Shown piece by piece: positions 8,365 through 16,410 of a stretch of DNA of 64,000 bases. Each line of letters opens with the position of its first letter. Within the stretch, counting starts at the first letter, position 1. Made by a program: the position numbers and the translations under genes. Under the pieces are notes generated by a model. It ran no database searches. It was not told the origin of the DNA and saw nothing but the letters and a program-made list of their open reading frames with translations. The stretch comes from an uncultured Lachnospiraceae bacterium (GTDB taxonomy: Bacteria > Bacillota > Clostridia > Lachnospirales > Lachnospiraceae): the NCBI GenBank assembly GCA_948441955.1, contig CAOJQZ010000005.1, positions 1 to 64,000 on the forward strand, given 5' to 3'.

Positions 8365-8462
8365 TGGCGAGGGCATGTGGGAATCGAACCCACCCGGGAC
8401 GCTCCTAACGCCCCACACTGGTTTTGAAGACCAGGAGGCACACCAGTCACCCAACTACCCCC
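8365..8462 (-). tRNA. selC: tRNA-Sec (anticodon UCA)
   Basis: The 98-nt gene has a long acceptor stem (GGGGGUA pairing with the 3' strand), a long extra arm, an anticodon loop CUUCAAA with anticodon UCA, a GGUUCGAUUCC T-arm and an encoded CCA at 8365-8367. This is the specialised tRNA charged with serine, converted by SelA and delivered to UGA by SelB. It lies between the prd operon and prdF and about 6 kb from selB. Confidence 0.95.
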
Positions 8463-8486
8463 ATGTTATATTTTTGACGCGATATA

Positions 8487-8515
8487 ACAATAGCATATAA
8501 TTTGATTTATTTCAA
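8487..8515 (-). promoter_or_regulatory. Promoter of tRNA-Sec
   Basis: TTGAAA (8510-8515) and TATTGT (8487-8492) have 17-base spacing on the minus strand, with the tRNA beginning about 25 bases downstream. The promoter may also feed prdC, as no terminator is seen after the tRNA. Confidence 0.6.
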
Positions 8516-8550
8516 CTGTTTTCCGCTAAATTCATAATACCAAAAAACCA

Positions 8551-8579
8551 TTGACTTTTCAATAGTTTTCGTCCATAAT
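8551..8579 (+). promoter_or_regulatory. Sigma-A promoter of prdF
   Basis: TTGACT (8551-8556) and CATAAT (8574-8579) have 17-base spacing, which places the RNA start near 8586 and leaves a leader of about 217 nt. It is divergent from the tRNA-Sec promoter. No sigma-54 type TGGCAC/TTGC pair was found. Confidence 0.65.
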
Positions 8580-8585
8580 AGTAGT

Positions 8586-8802
8586 AAGAAGACTGAACGT
8601 AATACTAGACGCTGTACTAGAACGCAGTCTAATTATTGCTTTTTTATCACTATGCCAGATTATTTCTCGCAAGACGCTCTGAGGCCCGTGATAAATAACC
8701 TGAAAAAGGCACCAAGAAAACGTGGGGGTTTTCGAAGTGTTTTTATATTTTACTTATAGTTCGTATCTATAAGTGACAAGAAAAATGCAGGAGGTAGCAG
8801 AT
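8586..8802 (+). promoter_or_regulatory. Long structured 5' leader of prdF
   Basis: The leader holds several helices: AGACTG/CAGTCT (8590-8595 and 8625-8630), enclosing the near-direct repeats TACTAGACG and TACTAGAACG; TTATCAC/GTGATAA (8644-8650 and 8688-8694); and ACTTATAG/CTATAAGT (8752-8759 and 8767-8774) just before the ribosome binding site. Its length and fold suggest a cis-acting regulatory RNA or protein binding site. No known riboswitch class was recognised. Confidence 0.45.
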
Positions 8803-9837
8803 ATGAAATTAGAGGCAAATGTGAATTTTGACCGTTTTGAGGGCGCACTTCAGGTTGTAGATTCACACACAGTCGGAGAATTCTGCCGTATCGTTATCGG
8901 CGGTTTTCCGGAGCCGGAAGGCAGCACAATGATTGAGAAGAAGAAATGGATGGAGGAGAATTACGACCATGTTCGTACCGCTCTTATGTTTGAGCCGAGA
9001 GGACACCACGATATGTTCGGCGCTTTCCTCTGCGAGCCGGTAAATCCGGAAGCACAGTTCGGCGTTATGTTCATGGATACAGGCGGATACCTGAACATGT
9101 GCGGTCACTGCACCATCGGCGCCGTTACCGTAGCGGTTGAGGCGGGTCTTGTAGAATCCCACGAGGGCGAGAACGAGGTTATTTTAGAGGCCCCGGCAGG
9201 ACTTATCCGTACGACAGCAGTTGTTAAGAACGGAAAGGTTGAGAGCGTTACTCTTACAAATGTACCGGCATTTGTTTACAAGGAGAATCAGAAGGTTACC
9301 ATCGATGGAAAAGAAATTGAATTTACCATTTCCTTCGGCGGAAGCTTCTTTGCTTTAGTTGATACTACAAAGCTTGATATCGGTGAGATTAATCCAAAGA
9401 GTGTTCCGGAATATGCAAAGCTTGGCATGAAGATGCTTGAAGCTATTAATAAGGAGATCCCGGTTAAGCATCCGCTTCTTGACATTACAGAGGTAGACTT
9501 GGTTGAGTTCTACGGACCTACACCGAATCCGGATAAGGCAAATATGAGAAACGTTGTTATTTTCGGAGACGCTATGGCTGACCGTTCACCATGCGGAACA
9601 GGTACAAGCGCGAAACTGGCTACCCTCCATCACTGGGGAGAGATTAAGGTCGGCGAGGAATTTATCTACGAAAGCTTTATCGGCTCACTGTTTAAGGGTG
9701 TAATCAAAGAAACGACAAAGGTCGGCGATTTTGATGCAGTAATCCCTATGATTACAGGAAGCTGCTACCTGACCGGCGTTGCTACATATCTGATCGATCC
9801 GGAAGATCCGCTTAAGTATGGTTTCCAGGTAGGTTAA
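8803..9837 (+). CDS. prdF: Proline racemase PrdF
   Basis: PrdF converts L-proline to D-proline, the substrate of D-proline reductase. The product has 344 residues, normal for the family. It shows the two catalytic cysteine motifs of PLP-independent racemases, MCGHC near residue 100 and SPCGTGTSA near residue 264, and DTGG before the first. Proline racemase and hydroxyproline epimerase share this fold; the prd context favours proline. The ATG at 8803 follows AGGAGG with good spacing, and two upstream in-frame starts lack one. It is transcribed away from the reductase operon with its own promoter and a long leader, so racemase and reductase could be controlled separately. A terminator follows. 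Confidence 0.95.
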   Translation: MKLEANVNFDRFEGALQVVDSHTVGEFCRIVIGGFPEPEGSTMIEKKKWMEENYDHVRTALMFEPRGHHDMFGAFLCEPVNPEAQFGVMFMDTGGYLNMCGHCTIGAVTVAVEAGLVESHEGENEVILEAPAGLIRTTAVVKNGKVESVTLTNVPAFVYKENQKVTIDGKEIEFTISFGGSFFALVDTTKLDIGEINPKSVPEYAKLGMKMLEAINKEIPVKHPLLDITEVDLVEFYGPTPNPDKANMRNVVIFGDAMADRSPCGTGTSAKLATLHHWGEIKVGEEFIYESFIGSLFKGVIKETTKVGDFDAVIPMITGSCYLTGVATYLIDPEDPLKYGFQVG

Positions 9838-9876
9838 TTTCTTCGGGGTTGAAATTAATCGAATATTTCGATATAA

Positions 9877-9915
9877 TAGAAACGGATTTGTAATAAATCC
9901 GTTTCTATTTATATA
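9877..9915 (+). terminator. Terminator of prdF
   Basis: A perfect 13-bp stem, TAGAAACGGATTT/AAATCCGTTTCTA, with a five-base loop is followed by the T/A-rich TTTATATA. Confidence 0.8.
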
Positions 9916-9960
9916 AAGCTTTCTTTTTAACAAATCATGTACAGGAAGGGAGTGATGCAG

Positions 9961-10548
9961 ATGCCACGTAAACGGCGTTCTACGAAAAGCCGTATTGTAA
10001 AGGCCGCATGGAATTTATTCTACAAGGACGGGTATGACAATACTACTGTAGACGATATCATTGTAGCTTCCAAGACGTCAAAAGGCACATTTTATCACTA
10101 TTTTAAAGGCAAGGAAGCGCTTCTTAATTCCCTGTCTAATCTATTTGATGGAAAATACGAGGAACTTGCCGCAGCTATTGACCCAAATCTGCCGGCCTAT
10201 GACAAGCTGGTGTTTTTAAACCACGAATTATTTTATATGATTGAGACAAGCGTGGATATCGGTCTTCTGGCCTCCCTCTATTCTTCACAGCTTGTTACAA
10301 AAGATAAAAAATCTCTGGTAGACAAAAAGCGTTTTTATTTTGAATGGATTACGGAGATTCTCTCTGACGGCCTGAAATCCGGCGAGTTTAAGAATACCAG
10401 CTCCGCGGAAGAACTGATGAATCTCTACGCCATGTATGAGCGGGCGCTGCTTTATGATTGGGCCCTCTTCAAGGGAAAATATTCCCTCACAGAGCAAAGC
10501 GACAAATTAATACCTCATTTACTGGACACATTTGTTGAAGGAGTATAA
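9961..10548 (+). CDS. TetR-family transcriptional regulator
   Basis: The product has 195 residues. The N-terminal TetR DNA-binding domain lies at about residues 8-55 (SRIVKAAWNLFYKDGYDNTT followed by the helix-turn-helix SKGTFYHYFKGKEALL) and the C-terminal ligand domain resembles no specific subgroup I can name. Of the clustered ATGs, 9961 best fits the upstream GGGAG spacing; a start two codons earlier is possible. It lies just after prdF in the same direction but behind a terminator. As no prdR is visible, it is a candidate local regulator, which is inference only. Confidence 0.85.
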   Translation: MPRKRRSTKSRIVKAAWNLFYKDGYDNTTVDDIIVASKTSKGTFYHYFKGKEALLNSLSNLFDGKYEELAAAIDPNLPAYDKLVFLNHELFYMIETSVDIGLLASLYSSQLVTKDKKSLVDKKRFYFEWITEILSDGLKSGEFKNTSSAEELMNLYAMYERALLYDWALFKGKYSLTEQSDKLIPHLLDTFVEGV

Positions 10549-10569
10549 CGAGTATGGATACTGAACCTT

Positions 10570-10615
10570 AAAAGACAGGTAACGTTTTTATTCAAACGTA
10601 CCTGTCTTTTTCATA
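10570..10615. terminator. Bidirectional terminator between tetR and the selenium cluster
   Basis: AAAGACAGGTAACGTTT pairs imperfectly with AAACGTACCTGTCTTTT, with T-runs on both strands. It serves the TetR gene on the plus strand and the Se-carrier-like gene on the minus strand. Confidence 0.85.
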
Positions 10616-10618
10616 AAT

Positions 10619-10855
10619 CTAAACCATACACTCGTGCATTTCCTCTTCCCTAATTCCCGCCTTTTCCATCATGGCCGCTATCTCTTCCCTGGCGGAAAGC
10701 TCTGCGCACCATGACAACCCGCAGCCTGCCGATATAGCTCTCGGAACCGGAATAATCCGTCCGGGCACATGATATTCCTTACATGCCTTTTCCATTGCCA
10801 TTGCATCGGCAGTCGTATGAAAGGTTATCACCAGTTTTAGTTCTTTTTTTCTCAT
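10619..10855 (-). CDS. DUF3343 Se/S carrier-like protein
   Basis: The product has 78 residues and matches DUF3343, described in domain databases as putative Se/S carrier protein-like. The N-terminal part LVITFHTTADAMAMEKACK and the central GRIIPVPRAISAGCGLSWCA contain two cysteines five residues apart, suited to holding a selenium or sulfur atom. It is the last gene of the csd-yedE-tusA-like run, beginning two bases after the preceding stop codon. The likely role is handling reduced selenium between the desulfurase-like enzyme and SelD; that is inferred from context. Confidence 0.78.
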   Translation of the reverse strand: MRKKELKLVITFHTTADAMAMEKACKEYHVPGRIIPVPRAISAGCGLSWCAELSAREEIAAMMEKAGIREEEMHECMV

Positions 10856-10857
10856 AA

Positions 10858-11061
10858 TTACTCAATCACCACTTCGAAATATCCGTCTTTTTCAGATGAA
10901 ACCGGAGTTTTTCCGTGATCCTTTGCATATTTCTCCACATTCATCCTCTGGTGCGGTTCGGTTACCAGCACCTTCACTGCCTCTGTGGCTCCCTTAAGAG
11001 CGTCTGCCGTCAGCATAAGCGGCTCCGGACAGGAAAGACCTCTTGCATCTACTTCCTTCAT
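10858..11061 (-). CDS. TusA/SirA-like sulfur(selenium)-transfer protein
   Basis: The product has 67 residues. The TusA signature is ARGLSCPEPLM, in which Cys11 of the CPxP motif would carry a persulfide or perselenide. Family members relay sulfur in the cytoplasm; several small relatives sit beside YedE-type transporters in selenium-using bacteria. It lies between yedE and the DUF3343 gene, with a good AAGGAAGG ribosome binding site upstream. Transfer of selenium rather than sulfur is inferred from the surrounding sel genes. Confidence 0.85.
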   Translation of the reverse strand: MKEVDARGLSCPEPLMLTADALKGATEAVKVLVTEPHQRMNVEKYAKDHGKTPVSSEKDGYFEVVIE

Positions 11062-11113
11062 ATTATTTTACCTTCCTTCTTAGAATACTATGTATATCCT
11101 TACATTTCAACTA

Positions 11114-12211
11114 CTATTTCGCTTCTTCCCGCTTATGAGTAAAGGCGATAATAAAGCATACAACGATACAGATAATGCATGCCGCCTTGCCGTTTAACGG
11201 AACCGCACCGGCCACAATCTCCTGTGTTTCTGCATTCATTGCTGTTCCGCTTGCAGCCAGACCGAAATTGTGGCAAAGAGCAGCGCCAAAGAACATGCCA
11301 AGTACAGTTACCGCAGAATCAGAAGAGCCCTGTCCGGCCAGAATAAGCTGCCGTAAAGGACATCCGCCTGCCAGCACTGCCGCAAAGCCTACTGCATACA
11401 TACCTAAAATGTTCCATAGATGCTCTGAGTGGGCAATAATTCCCGGAGTATTAAATCCAAGGACAAAACGTGAGGTTGCCACATTAAACACCAGCATCAC
11501 AACAAATAATCCTGCGATTACACTGAATAAGTCAAAATTCTTCATTAAGATAATGTCACGCATACTTCCTGCAAAGCACATTCTGGATTTCTGTGCAAAC
11601 GCGCCGAAAACAAGACCTCCAATCAGGGAAGCAATAACCGGTGCATGAAGGCTTCCCGGACCTGCCTCGCTTGCCTTAAGAAGGGACGTACAAAGTGCTA
11701 GCACAAGAATTCCCGCCATAATTACCGGCATTACCGCACCGCTTGCCTTGTTTGTCACATGAGCCCTTCCAAGACTGAAGCCCTGCTTTAAGGCAAACAC
11801 CCCTGTGGCTACCCCTAAGATAAATCCGATAAGCGCCACCCATGCATTTAAATCGCCTGCCGACATACGGATAATCATACGCAGCGGGCATCCTAAGAAT
11901 ACTAAAGAGCCAATCATAATAATCATTCCCAGCACGAACCGGGTCATGGTAGAAGAGCCTGCCGTAGAGCGGTACTCCTTTGTAGCAGCAGAAATAATAA
12001 ATGCCCCAAGTACAAGACCGATAATCTCAGGCCTTGCATACTGGACAACCTCTGCCTGATGCATTCCGAGAGCTCCTGCCGTATCGCGGATAAAGCAGGC
12101 AATACAGAATGCCATGTTTGCCGGATTTCCCATAAATGCAAGACATGCCGCTACAAGTCCGCATATGGCGCCGGCAAGCGCCAGTTTTTTCTTTGAATCT
12201 GATAAATTCAT
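11114..12211 (-). CDS. yedE: YedE-type selenium metabolism membrane transporter
   Basis: The product has 365 residues and about ten membrane spans arranged as two similar halves, each with a GCPLR motif (FLGCPLRMIIR near 105 and AGGCPLRQLILAG near 290), the hallmark of the YeeE/YedE family that moves thiosulfate-like or selenium compounds inward through conserved cysteines. The length and the neighbours (TusA-like, cysteine desulfurase-like, SelABD) match the YedE-related subfamily of selenium users. It has a strong GGAGG site. The likely role is uptake of a selenium compound for selenophosphate synthesis. Confidence 0.87.
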   Translation of the reverse strand: MNLSDSKKKLALAGAICGLVAACLAFMGNPANMAFCIACFIRDTAGALGMHQAEVVQYARPEIIGLVLGAFIISAATKEYRSTAGSSTMTRFVLGMIIMIGSLVFLGCPLRMIIRMSAGDLNAWVALIGFILGVATGVFALKQGFSLGRAHVTNKASGAVMPVIMAGILVLALCTSLLKASEAGPGSLHAPVIASLIGGLVFGAFAQKSRMCFAGSMRDIILMKNFDLFSVIAGLFVVMLVFNVATSRFVLGFNTPGIIAHSEHLWNILGMYAVGFAAVLAGGCPLRQLILAGQGSSDSAVTVLGMFFGAALCHNFGLAASGTAMNAETQEIVAGAVPLNGKAACIICIVVCFIIAFTHKREEAK

Positions 12212-12258
12212 GTTTCAATTCCTCCTTTGTTCTCTCATTCCGGATTAAAGACGCAAAA

Positions 12259-13395
12259 TTAATCCTGCGCCAGTTCGCGGACAGCCTCTATGGCTGTATC
12301 CACTTCTTCATCTGTGTTATAATGTGAAAAGCTGAACCTTACAGCCCCCTGCTCCACCGTTCCAAGGGCTTCATGCATAAGCGGTGCACAGTGCCCGCCC
12401 GGTCTGGTAGAAATTCCATATTGTGTAAGAAGCTCGTCACTCACTTCTGAAGAATCATAATCACCGATATTAAGCGTTACAATCGCACAGCGGTTAAAGT
12501 CTGTAAAATCACCGTAAAGCTTTACGCCCGGAATATCCTTTATTCCTTGGTAAAATCTCTTCATAAAGCCCTGTTCTTTCCTACGGATAGTATCAATCCC
12601 AACTTCATTGATATAATCAACCGCAGCATTTAAGCCTGCGATTCCATGTCCGTTCAAGGTTCCCGATTCAAGGGCAGTGGGCATCTCTGCCGGATGCTCC
12701 TTACTGTAGGTCTGAACACCGCTTCCGCCGCTCTTTAAGGGTCTTACAAAAAGGCCCTCCCTTACATACATGCCGCCGGTTCCCTGAGGACCCAAAAGCC
12801 CTTTATGCCCTGTGAAGCATAGAACATCTATATGCATTTTCTGAACATCTATTGGAAAAACGCCGGCCGTCTGAGATGCATCCACCACAAACAAAAGCCC
12901 GCGGGCATGAGCCATTTTCCCCACCTTTTCAATATCAATATAATTTCCGGTAAGGTTGGAGCCGTTAGTACAGATAATCATCCTTGTCTCCGGGAGAAGT
13001 GCATCCTCCATATCCTTTAGCTCAAAGTTTCCCTTTTCGTTGCTTTTAATAATCGTAAGCTTTACTCCTTTTTTCTCCATCTCATAAAGAGGTCTGAGAA
13101 CAGAGTTATGCTCCAGCATGGTTGTTATCACATGATCACCCGGATTTAAGAGGCCTTTAACCGCAATATTAAGGCTCTCTGTTGAATTATTGGTAAAAAC
13201 AATCTGTCTGGGATTTTCCCCGCCGAAAAAACGGCACAGCTTGTCCCTTGTATCATATATGACTCTGGACGCGCTAAGAGACGCCTCATTGGCTCCTCTG
13301 CCTGCATTGCCCATAGAACTCATAGCAGCAACTACTGCATCAATGACAGCCTGAGGCTTGTGCATAGTTGTGGCTGCATTATCCATATATATCAT
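12259..13395 (-). CDS. Cysteine desulfurase/selenocysteine lyase-like PLP enzyme
   Basis: The product has 378 residues of aminotransferase class V fold. It starts with the typical YMDNAATT, has the PLP lysine Lys198 in CFTGHKGLLGPQG, and has a candidate catalytic Cys336 in RPGGHCAPLMHEALG. Such enzymes release sulfur from cysteine or selenium from selenocysteine as an enzyme-bound persulfide or perselenide. It is first in a short operon with yedE, the TusA-like gene and the DUF3343 gene, so delivery of selenide to SelD is likely. It is separated from the lysR gene by a terminator and an AT-rich spacer that probably holds its own promoter. Confidence 0.87.
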   Translation of the reverse strand: MIYMDNAATTMHKPQAVIDAVVAAMSSMGNAGRGANEASLSASRVIYDTRDKLCRFFGGENPRQIVFTNNSTESLNIAVKGLLNPGDHVITTMLEHNSVLRPLYEMEKKGVKLTIIKSNEKGNFELKDMEDALLPETRMIICTNGSNLTGNYIDIEKVGKMAHARGLLFVVDASQTAGVFPIDVQKMHIDVLCFTGHKGLLGPQGTGGMYVREGLFVRPLKSGGSGVQTYSKEHPAEMPTALESGTLNGHGIAGLNAAVDYINEVGIDTIRRKEQGFMKRFYQGIKDIPGVKLYGDFTDFNRCAIVTLNIGDYDSSEVSDELLTQYGISTRPGGHCAPLMHEALGTVEQGAVRFSFSHYNTDEEVDTAIEAVRELAQD

Positions 13396-13533
13396 TTGTA
13401 CTCTCCTTCCACATTTTTAATTTACTCCAATTGCATTCCCTTTTTATTAAGTATAAGCTTTTATTCTGTTTCCGTCTAATTGAAAACATTAATATAATCT
13501 ATTATTTATTGCTATTATCTATAAATCATACAC
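13396..13533 (-). promoter_or_regulatory. AT-rich spacer, probable promoter/operator of the csd-yedE operon
   Basis: The stretch lies between the lysR terminator and the csd-like start. It contains TATATT (-10-like, around 13490) and an imperfect dyad of ATAAT/ATTAT type about 25 bases long (13494-13520), the kind of site LysR regulators bind. No strong -35 is visible, which would fit an activator-dependent promoter. Confidence 0.4.
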
Positions 13534-13561
13534 GAAAAAGAGAGCCGCTTCTGCAGCCCTC
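13534..13561 (-). terminator. Terminator after the lysR gene
   Basis: GAGGGCTGC and GCGGCTCTC form a 9-bp stem (two G-U pairs) with an AGAA loop, followed by TTTTTC on the minus strand. Confidence 0.75.
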
Positions 13562-13578
13562 ACAATACAAAGCTTTTA

Positions 13579-14484
13579 TTATACTCTATAAACCTCTTTT
13601 ACAGTTCTGATAAAGCGCTCTGCCGAATGAGACAACTGATAATTCTTATTATATACCAGATTAATATCTCTTCCTTCATCTGCCTTTGGAATAGGAAAAG
13701 TGATAAGGCTCCCTTCTTCCTCCTCATCCTCCGCTGCAAGCCTTGAGAGAATTGTAATTCCCATCCCCTGCTTCACAGATTTCTTAATCGTCTCCTGATT
13801 TCCGATACTTGCAATAATATGAAGGTCCGTCATATCGATTCCCGCTGCTTTAAGCTGCTTTTCCGCTTCTTTACGCGTACCGGAGCCTTCCTCTCTTAAA
13901 ATCAGGTGCTCCGTCTTAATCCACTCGATATTATCTTCCTCCGCCTCCTTAAGCCTCTGATATTTCTGTGTATTAGGAGTTATAACTGCCAGCTCGTCTT
14001 TGTAAAACGGAATATATTTGCAGTGTTTTTTTTCAAGCACTGTTCCTGTAAAACCAAGCTCCACCATATGATCAACAATCTGTGTAACTACTTCGCTGCT
14101 GTCTGTTTCCACAATATTAAGCTGCTCATCCGGATAACGCTCCCTGAATCTAAGGAGGATTTTCGGCAGCAGGTACTGTGCCGGTATTGTAGATGCCGCT
14201 ATAGTAATACACTGCTTTTCCTCCTCTTCCTTATCCCCGAAGCGCTCTTCTATCTTGTGCTCAAGCTCCACCATCTGTCTTGCGTATTTATATAAATCTT
14301 TTCCATCCTCAGAGAGACTTACTTCCTTTGTATTACGGATAAATAGTCTGACGTTCAGTTCCTTTTCCAAAGAAGACACATGCGCGCTTATGGTAGGCTG
14401 AGTAAGAAAAAGCTCTTTTGCCGCCCTGGAAAAGCTTCCTCCCTCCGCCACCTGCACAAACGCCTCCAATTGTTTTAAATTCAT
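13579..14484 (-). CDS. Selenium metabolism-associated LysR regulator
   Basis: The product has 301 residues. The N-terminal winged helix (residues 1-60, MNLKQLEAFVQVAEGGSFSR) and the C-terminal substrate-binding domain of about 210 residues are standard for LysR regulators. Its place, overlapping the selB stop codon by four bases (ATGA), matches the LysR subgroup found with selenocysteine genes. It probably senses a selenium or sulfur metabolite and controls this cluster, perhaps the csd-yedE operon immediately downstream. Acidic runs such as DKEEEEKQ and EDEEEEG are notable. Confidence 0.87.
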   Translation of the reverse strand: MNLKQLEAFVQVAEGGSFSRAAKELFLTQPTISAHVSSLEKELNVRLFIRNTKEVSLSEDGKDLYKYARQMVELEHKIEERFGDKEEEEKQCITIAASTIPAQYLLPKILLRFRERYPDEQLNIVETDSSEVVTQIVDHMVELGFTGTVLEKKHCKYIPFYKDELAVITPNTQKYQRLKEAEEDNIEWIKTEHLILREEGSGTRKEAEKQLKAAGIDMTDLHIIASIGNQETIKKSVKQGMGITILSRLAAEDEEEEGSLITFPIPKADEGRDINLVYNKNYQLSHSAERFIRTVKEVYRV

Positions 14485-16397
14485 TCGTATGCCACCCTTT
14501 CGCTTTCTGCTCCTGTTTTTTTCGTCACTTTTATACTATCCATGTATTCCAGTATCGGTTTGGCACTCTTTCTACTTGTTTTAAATATATCCCGAACCTG
14601 TGCAATAGTTATGACAGGCTCCTCCTTAAGCTTATCCCGGATAATATGCTCTGCTCTGTCAATGAAGGATTTCTTTGTATACATATCCTCCGTAACCTTT
14701 ACAATCTGTTTTTCTTCCAGCAGTATATTAAGGATATCGTCTGCTATGTCTCCGGGCGTCTTTCCAAAATCTATTTCTGAATATCTGACAAAATCATAGC
14801 CTGCCTTTTCAAAGGAATCTAAAAACTTCTTTGACACCTTATCAAATAGGCCGTCTTTTCTTACCTCATATTCAGGTGTGCATAAAAACTCATCCATGCG
14901 CTTTACTTTTCCCTCTTCTTCAAAGGCCTCCACAATCTTGTCAAACACATTTGCTTTTATCCTTTTAAAATGGGTCATCTGCGCTTCTGCCTTTTTCATT
15001 CCATAACGGTAAGGATGTGCCTCCTCGTATTTCCTAAGAGTATCTGTAAGTGTAAAAAGCATAGCCCTCTCACTGTCTGCATGCCATGCGTAAATATCCT
15101 TGCGCATAGCGTAAAGCCGGATTTTTCCTTCCTCCTGCAGCTTACCTGCATCTTCCTTAACCTCTTCCATAGAAAGAGCGGTAAGCTTCGCAAGCTCTGC
15201 CAGTGTAATCAAAGTATCCCCGTGCTCTCTGATGTGAAGCTCTATAACGTCTGCTGAGGACCCGGATTCTTTTCTTTTAAGTTCCTCGATTACTTCCTCC
15301 CGGAAACGCCTCTTTACTGTGGGATTCGGCTCCAAAATCACACCGCCTCCGATGGTTTCCATAGGTGAGTAGAATCTTACGACAAATTTGTCGCCGCGTC
15401 TCACTGCAATGCTCTTTTCAAGCCTGAGCTGTACATAGCCGCTCTCTCCGGGACCCAGCTCCTCCTTGTCAAGCAGTACGGCACGGCACAGAATTTCACT
15501 TGTTCCTGTGAAAAAATGAAGCCTTGTATGATTCGTCAGCACGCGCATAGAGGACGCAAGCATATCAAGCTTCACATCCAGAAGATCCGTATTTTTCATG
15601 CTGTCCGGCGGCGCCAGCACGCATCCTCTCTGAATCTCCTTCTTTTTTACATTTGAAAGATTAATGGCAACACGCTGCCCTGCATAGCAGGCTTTCTTAT
15701 CCTCCCCATGTACCTGAATACTCCGAATCTTGCATTCCTTACCAATGGGATACATCTCCAGGGTATCCTCCTTCGTAATCGTTCCCGACACCAAGGTCCC
15801 GGTTATAATTGTCCCAAAACCGGACAGACTGAATGCCCGATCAATAGGAAGCCTGGGAATCGTCTGGGTATCCTTGGCTACAACCTCATCACTTGTTATA
15901 TGTTCAATTACACTTATCAGCTCGTCAAGCCCCTGGCCCGTTGCAGCTGATACCTTAAGTACAGGCGCATGCTCAAGAAAAGTACCCTCTAACTCTTCCC
16001 GCACCTCTTCCTCAACAAGATCCATCCACTCTTCGTCCACAATGTCGCATTTGTTGAGCACAATAATGCTCTTTTCAATTCCCAGAAGGTGCAAGATATC
16101 CATATGCTCCCGCGTCTGGGGCATAATCCCCTCATCTGCCGCAATCACAAGCAGTACAAGATCCATCCCCACAACACCGGCGACCATATTGTTGATAAAT
16201 TTTTCATGTCCCGGGACATCAATAATTCCCGCCCTGTCGCCTCCTGGAAGGTCAAACCAGGTAAAACCCAGATCAATGGTGATCCCCCGTCTCTGCTCCT
16301 CCTCCCAGCGATCCGTGTTGCGTCCTGTCAGCGCTTTGATAAGCGTTGTCTTTCCATGGTCAATATGTCCGGCTGTGCCGATAATGATATTTTTCAT
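14481..16397 (-). CDS. selB: Selenocysteine-specific elongation factor SelB
   Basis: SelB binds GTP and Sec-tRNA(Sec) and, through its C-terminal winged helices, the SECIS hairpin, and so decodes UGA as selenocysteine. The product has 638 residues, the usual length. GTPase motifs are clear: GHIDHGKTTL near residue 10, RGITIDLGF, DVPGHEKFI near residue 60 and NKCD near 115. EF-Tu-like beta domains follow and four winged-helix repeats end near FKTSRKSAKPILEYMD. It lies 13 bases after selA, with AGGAGC as binding site, and overlaps lysR. Confidence 0.95.
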   Translation of the reverse strand: MKNIIIGTAGHIDHGKTTLIKALTGRNTDRWEEEQRRGITIDLGFTWFDLPGGDRAGIIDVPGHEKFINNMVAGVVGMDLVLLVIAADEGIMPQTREHMDILHLLGIEKSIIVLNKCDIVDEEWMDLVEEEVREELEGTFLEHAPVLKVSAATGQGLDELISVIEHITSDEVVAKDTQTIPRLPIDRAFSLSGFGTIITGTLVSGTITKEDTLEMYPIGKECKIRSIQVHGEDKKACYAGQRVAINLSNVKKKEIQRGCVLAPPDSMKNTDLLDVKLDMLASSMRVLTNHTRLHFFTGTSEILCRAVLLDKEELGPGESGYVQLRLEKSIAVRRGDKFVVRFYSPMETIGGGVILEPNPTVKRRFREEVIEELKRKESGSSADVIELHIREHGDTLITLAELAKLTALSMEEVKEDAGKLQEEGKIRLYAMRKDIYAWHADSERAMLFTLTDTLRKYEEAHPYRYGMKKAEAQMTHFKRIKANVFDKIVEAFEEEGKVKRMDEFLCTPEYEVRKDGLFDKVSKKFLDSFEKAGYDFVRYSEIDFGKTPGDIADDILNILLEEKQIVKVTEDMYTKKSFIDRAEHIIRDKLKEEPVITIAQVRDIFKTSRKSAKPILEYMDSIKVTKKTGAESERVAYE

Positions 16398-16410
16398 CCC
16401 TTTGTTGCTC

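Noticed and set aside
8586..8802. Known riboswitch or T-box in the prdF leader
   Set aside because: No T-box sequence and no recognisable core of common riboswitch classes was found, so only a generic structured leader is claimed.
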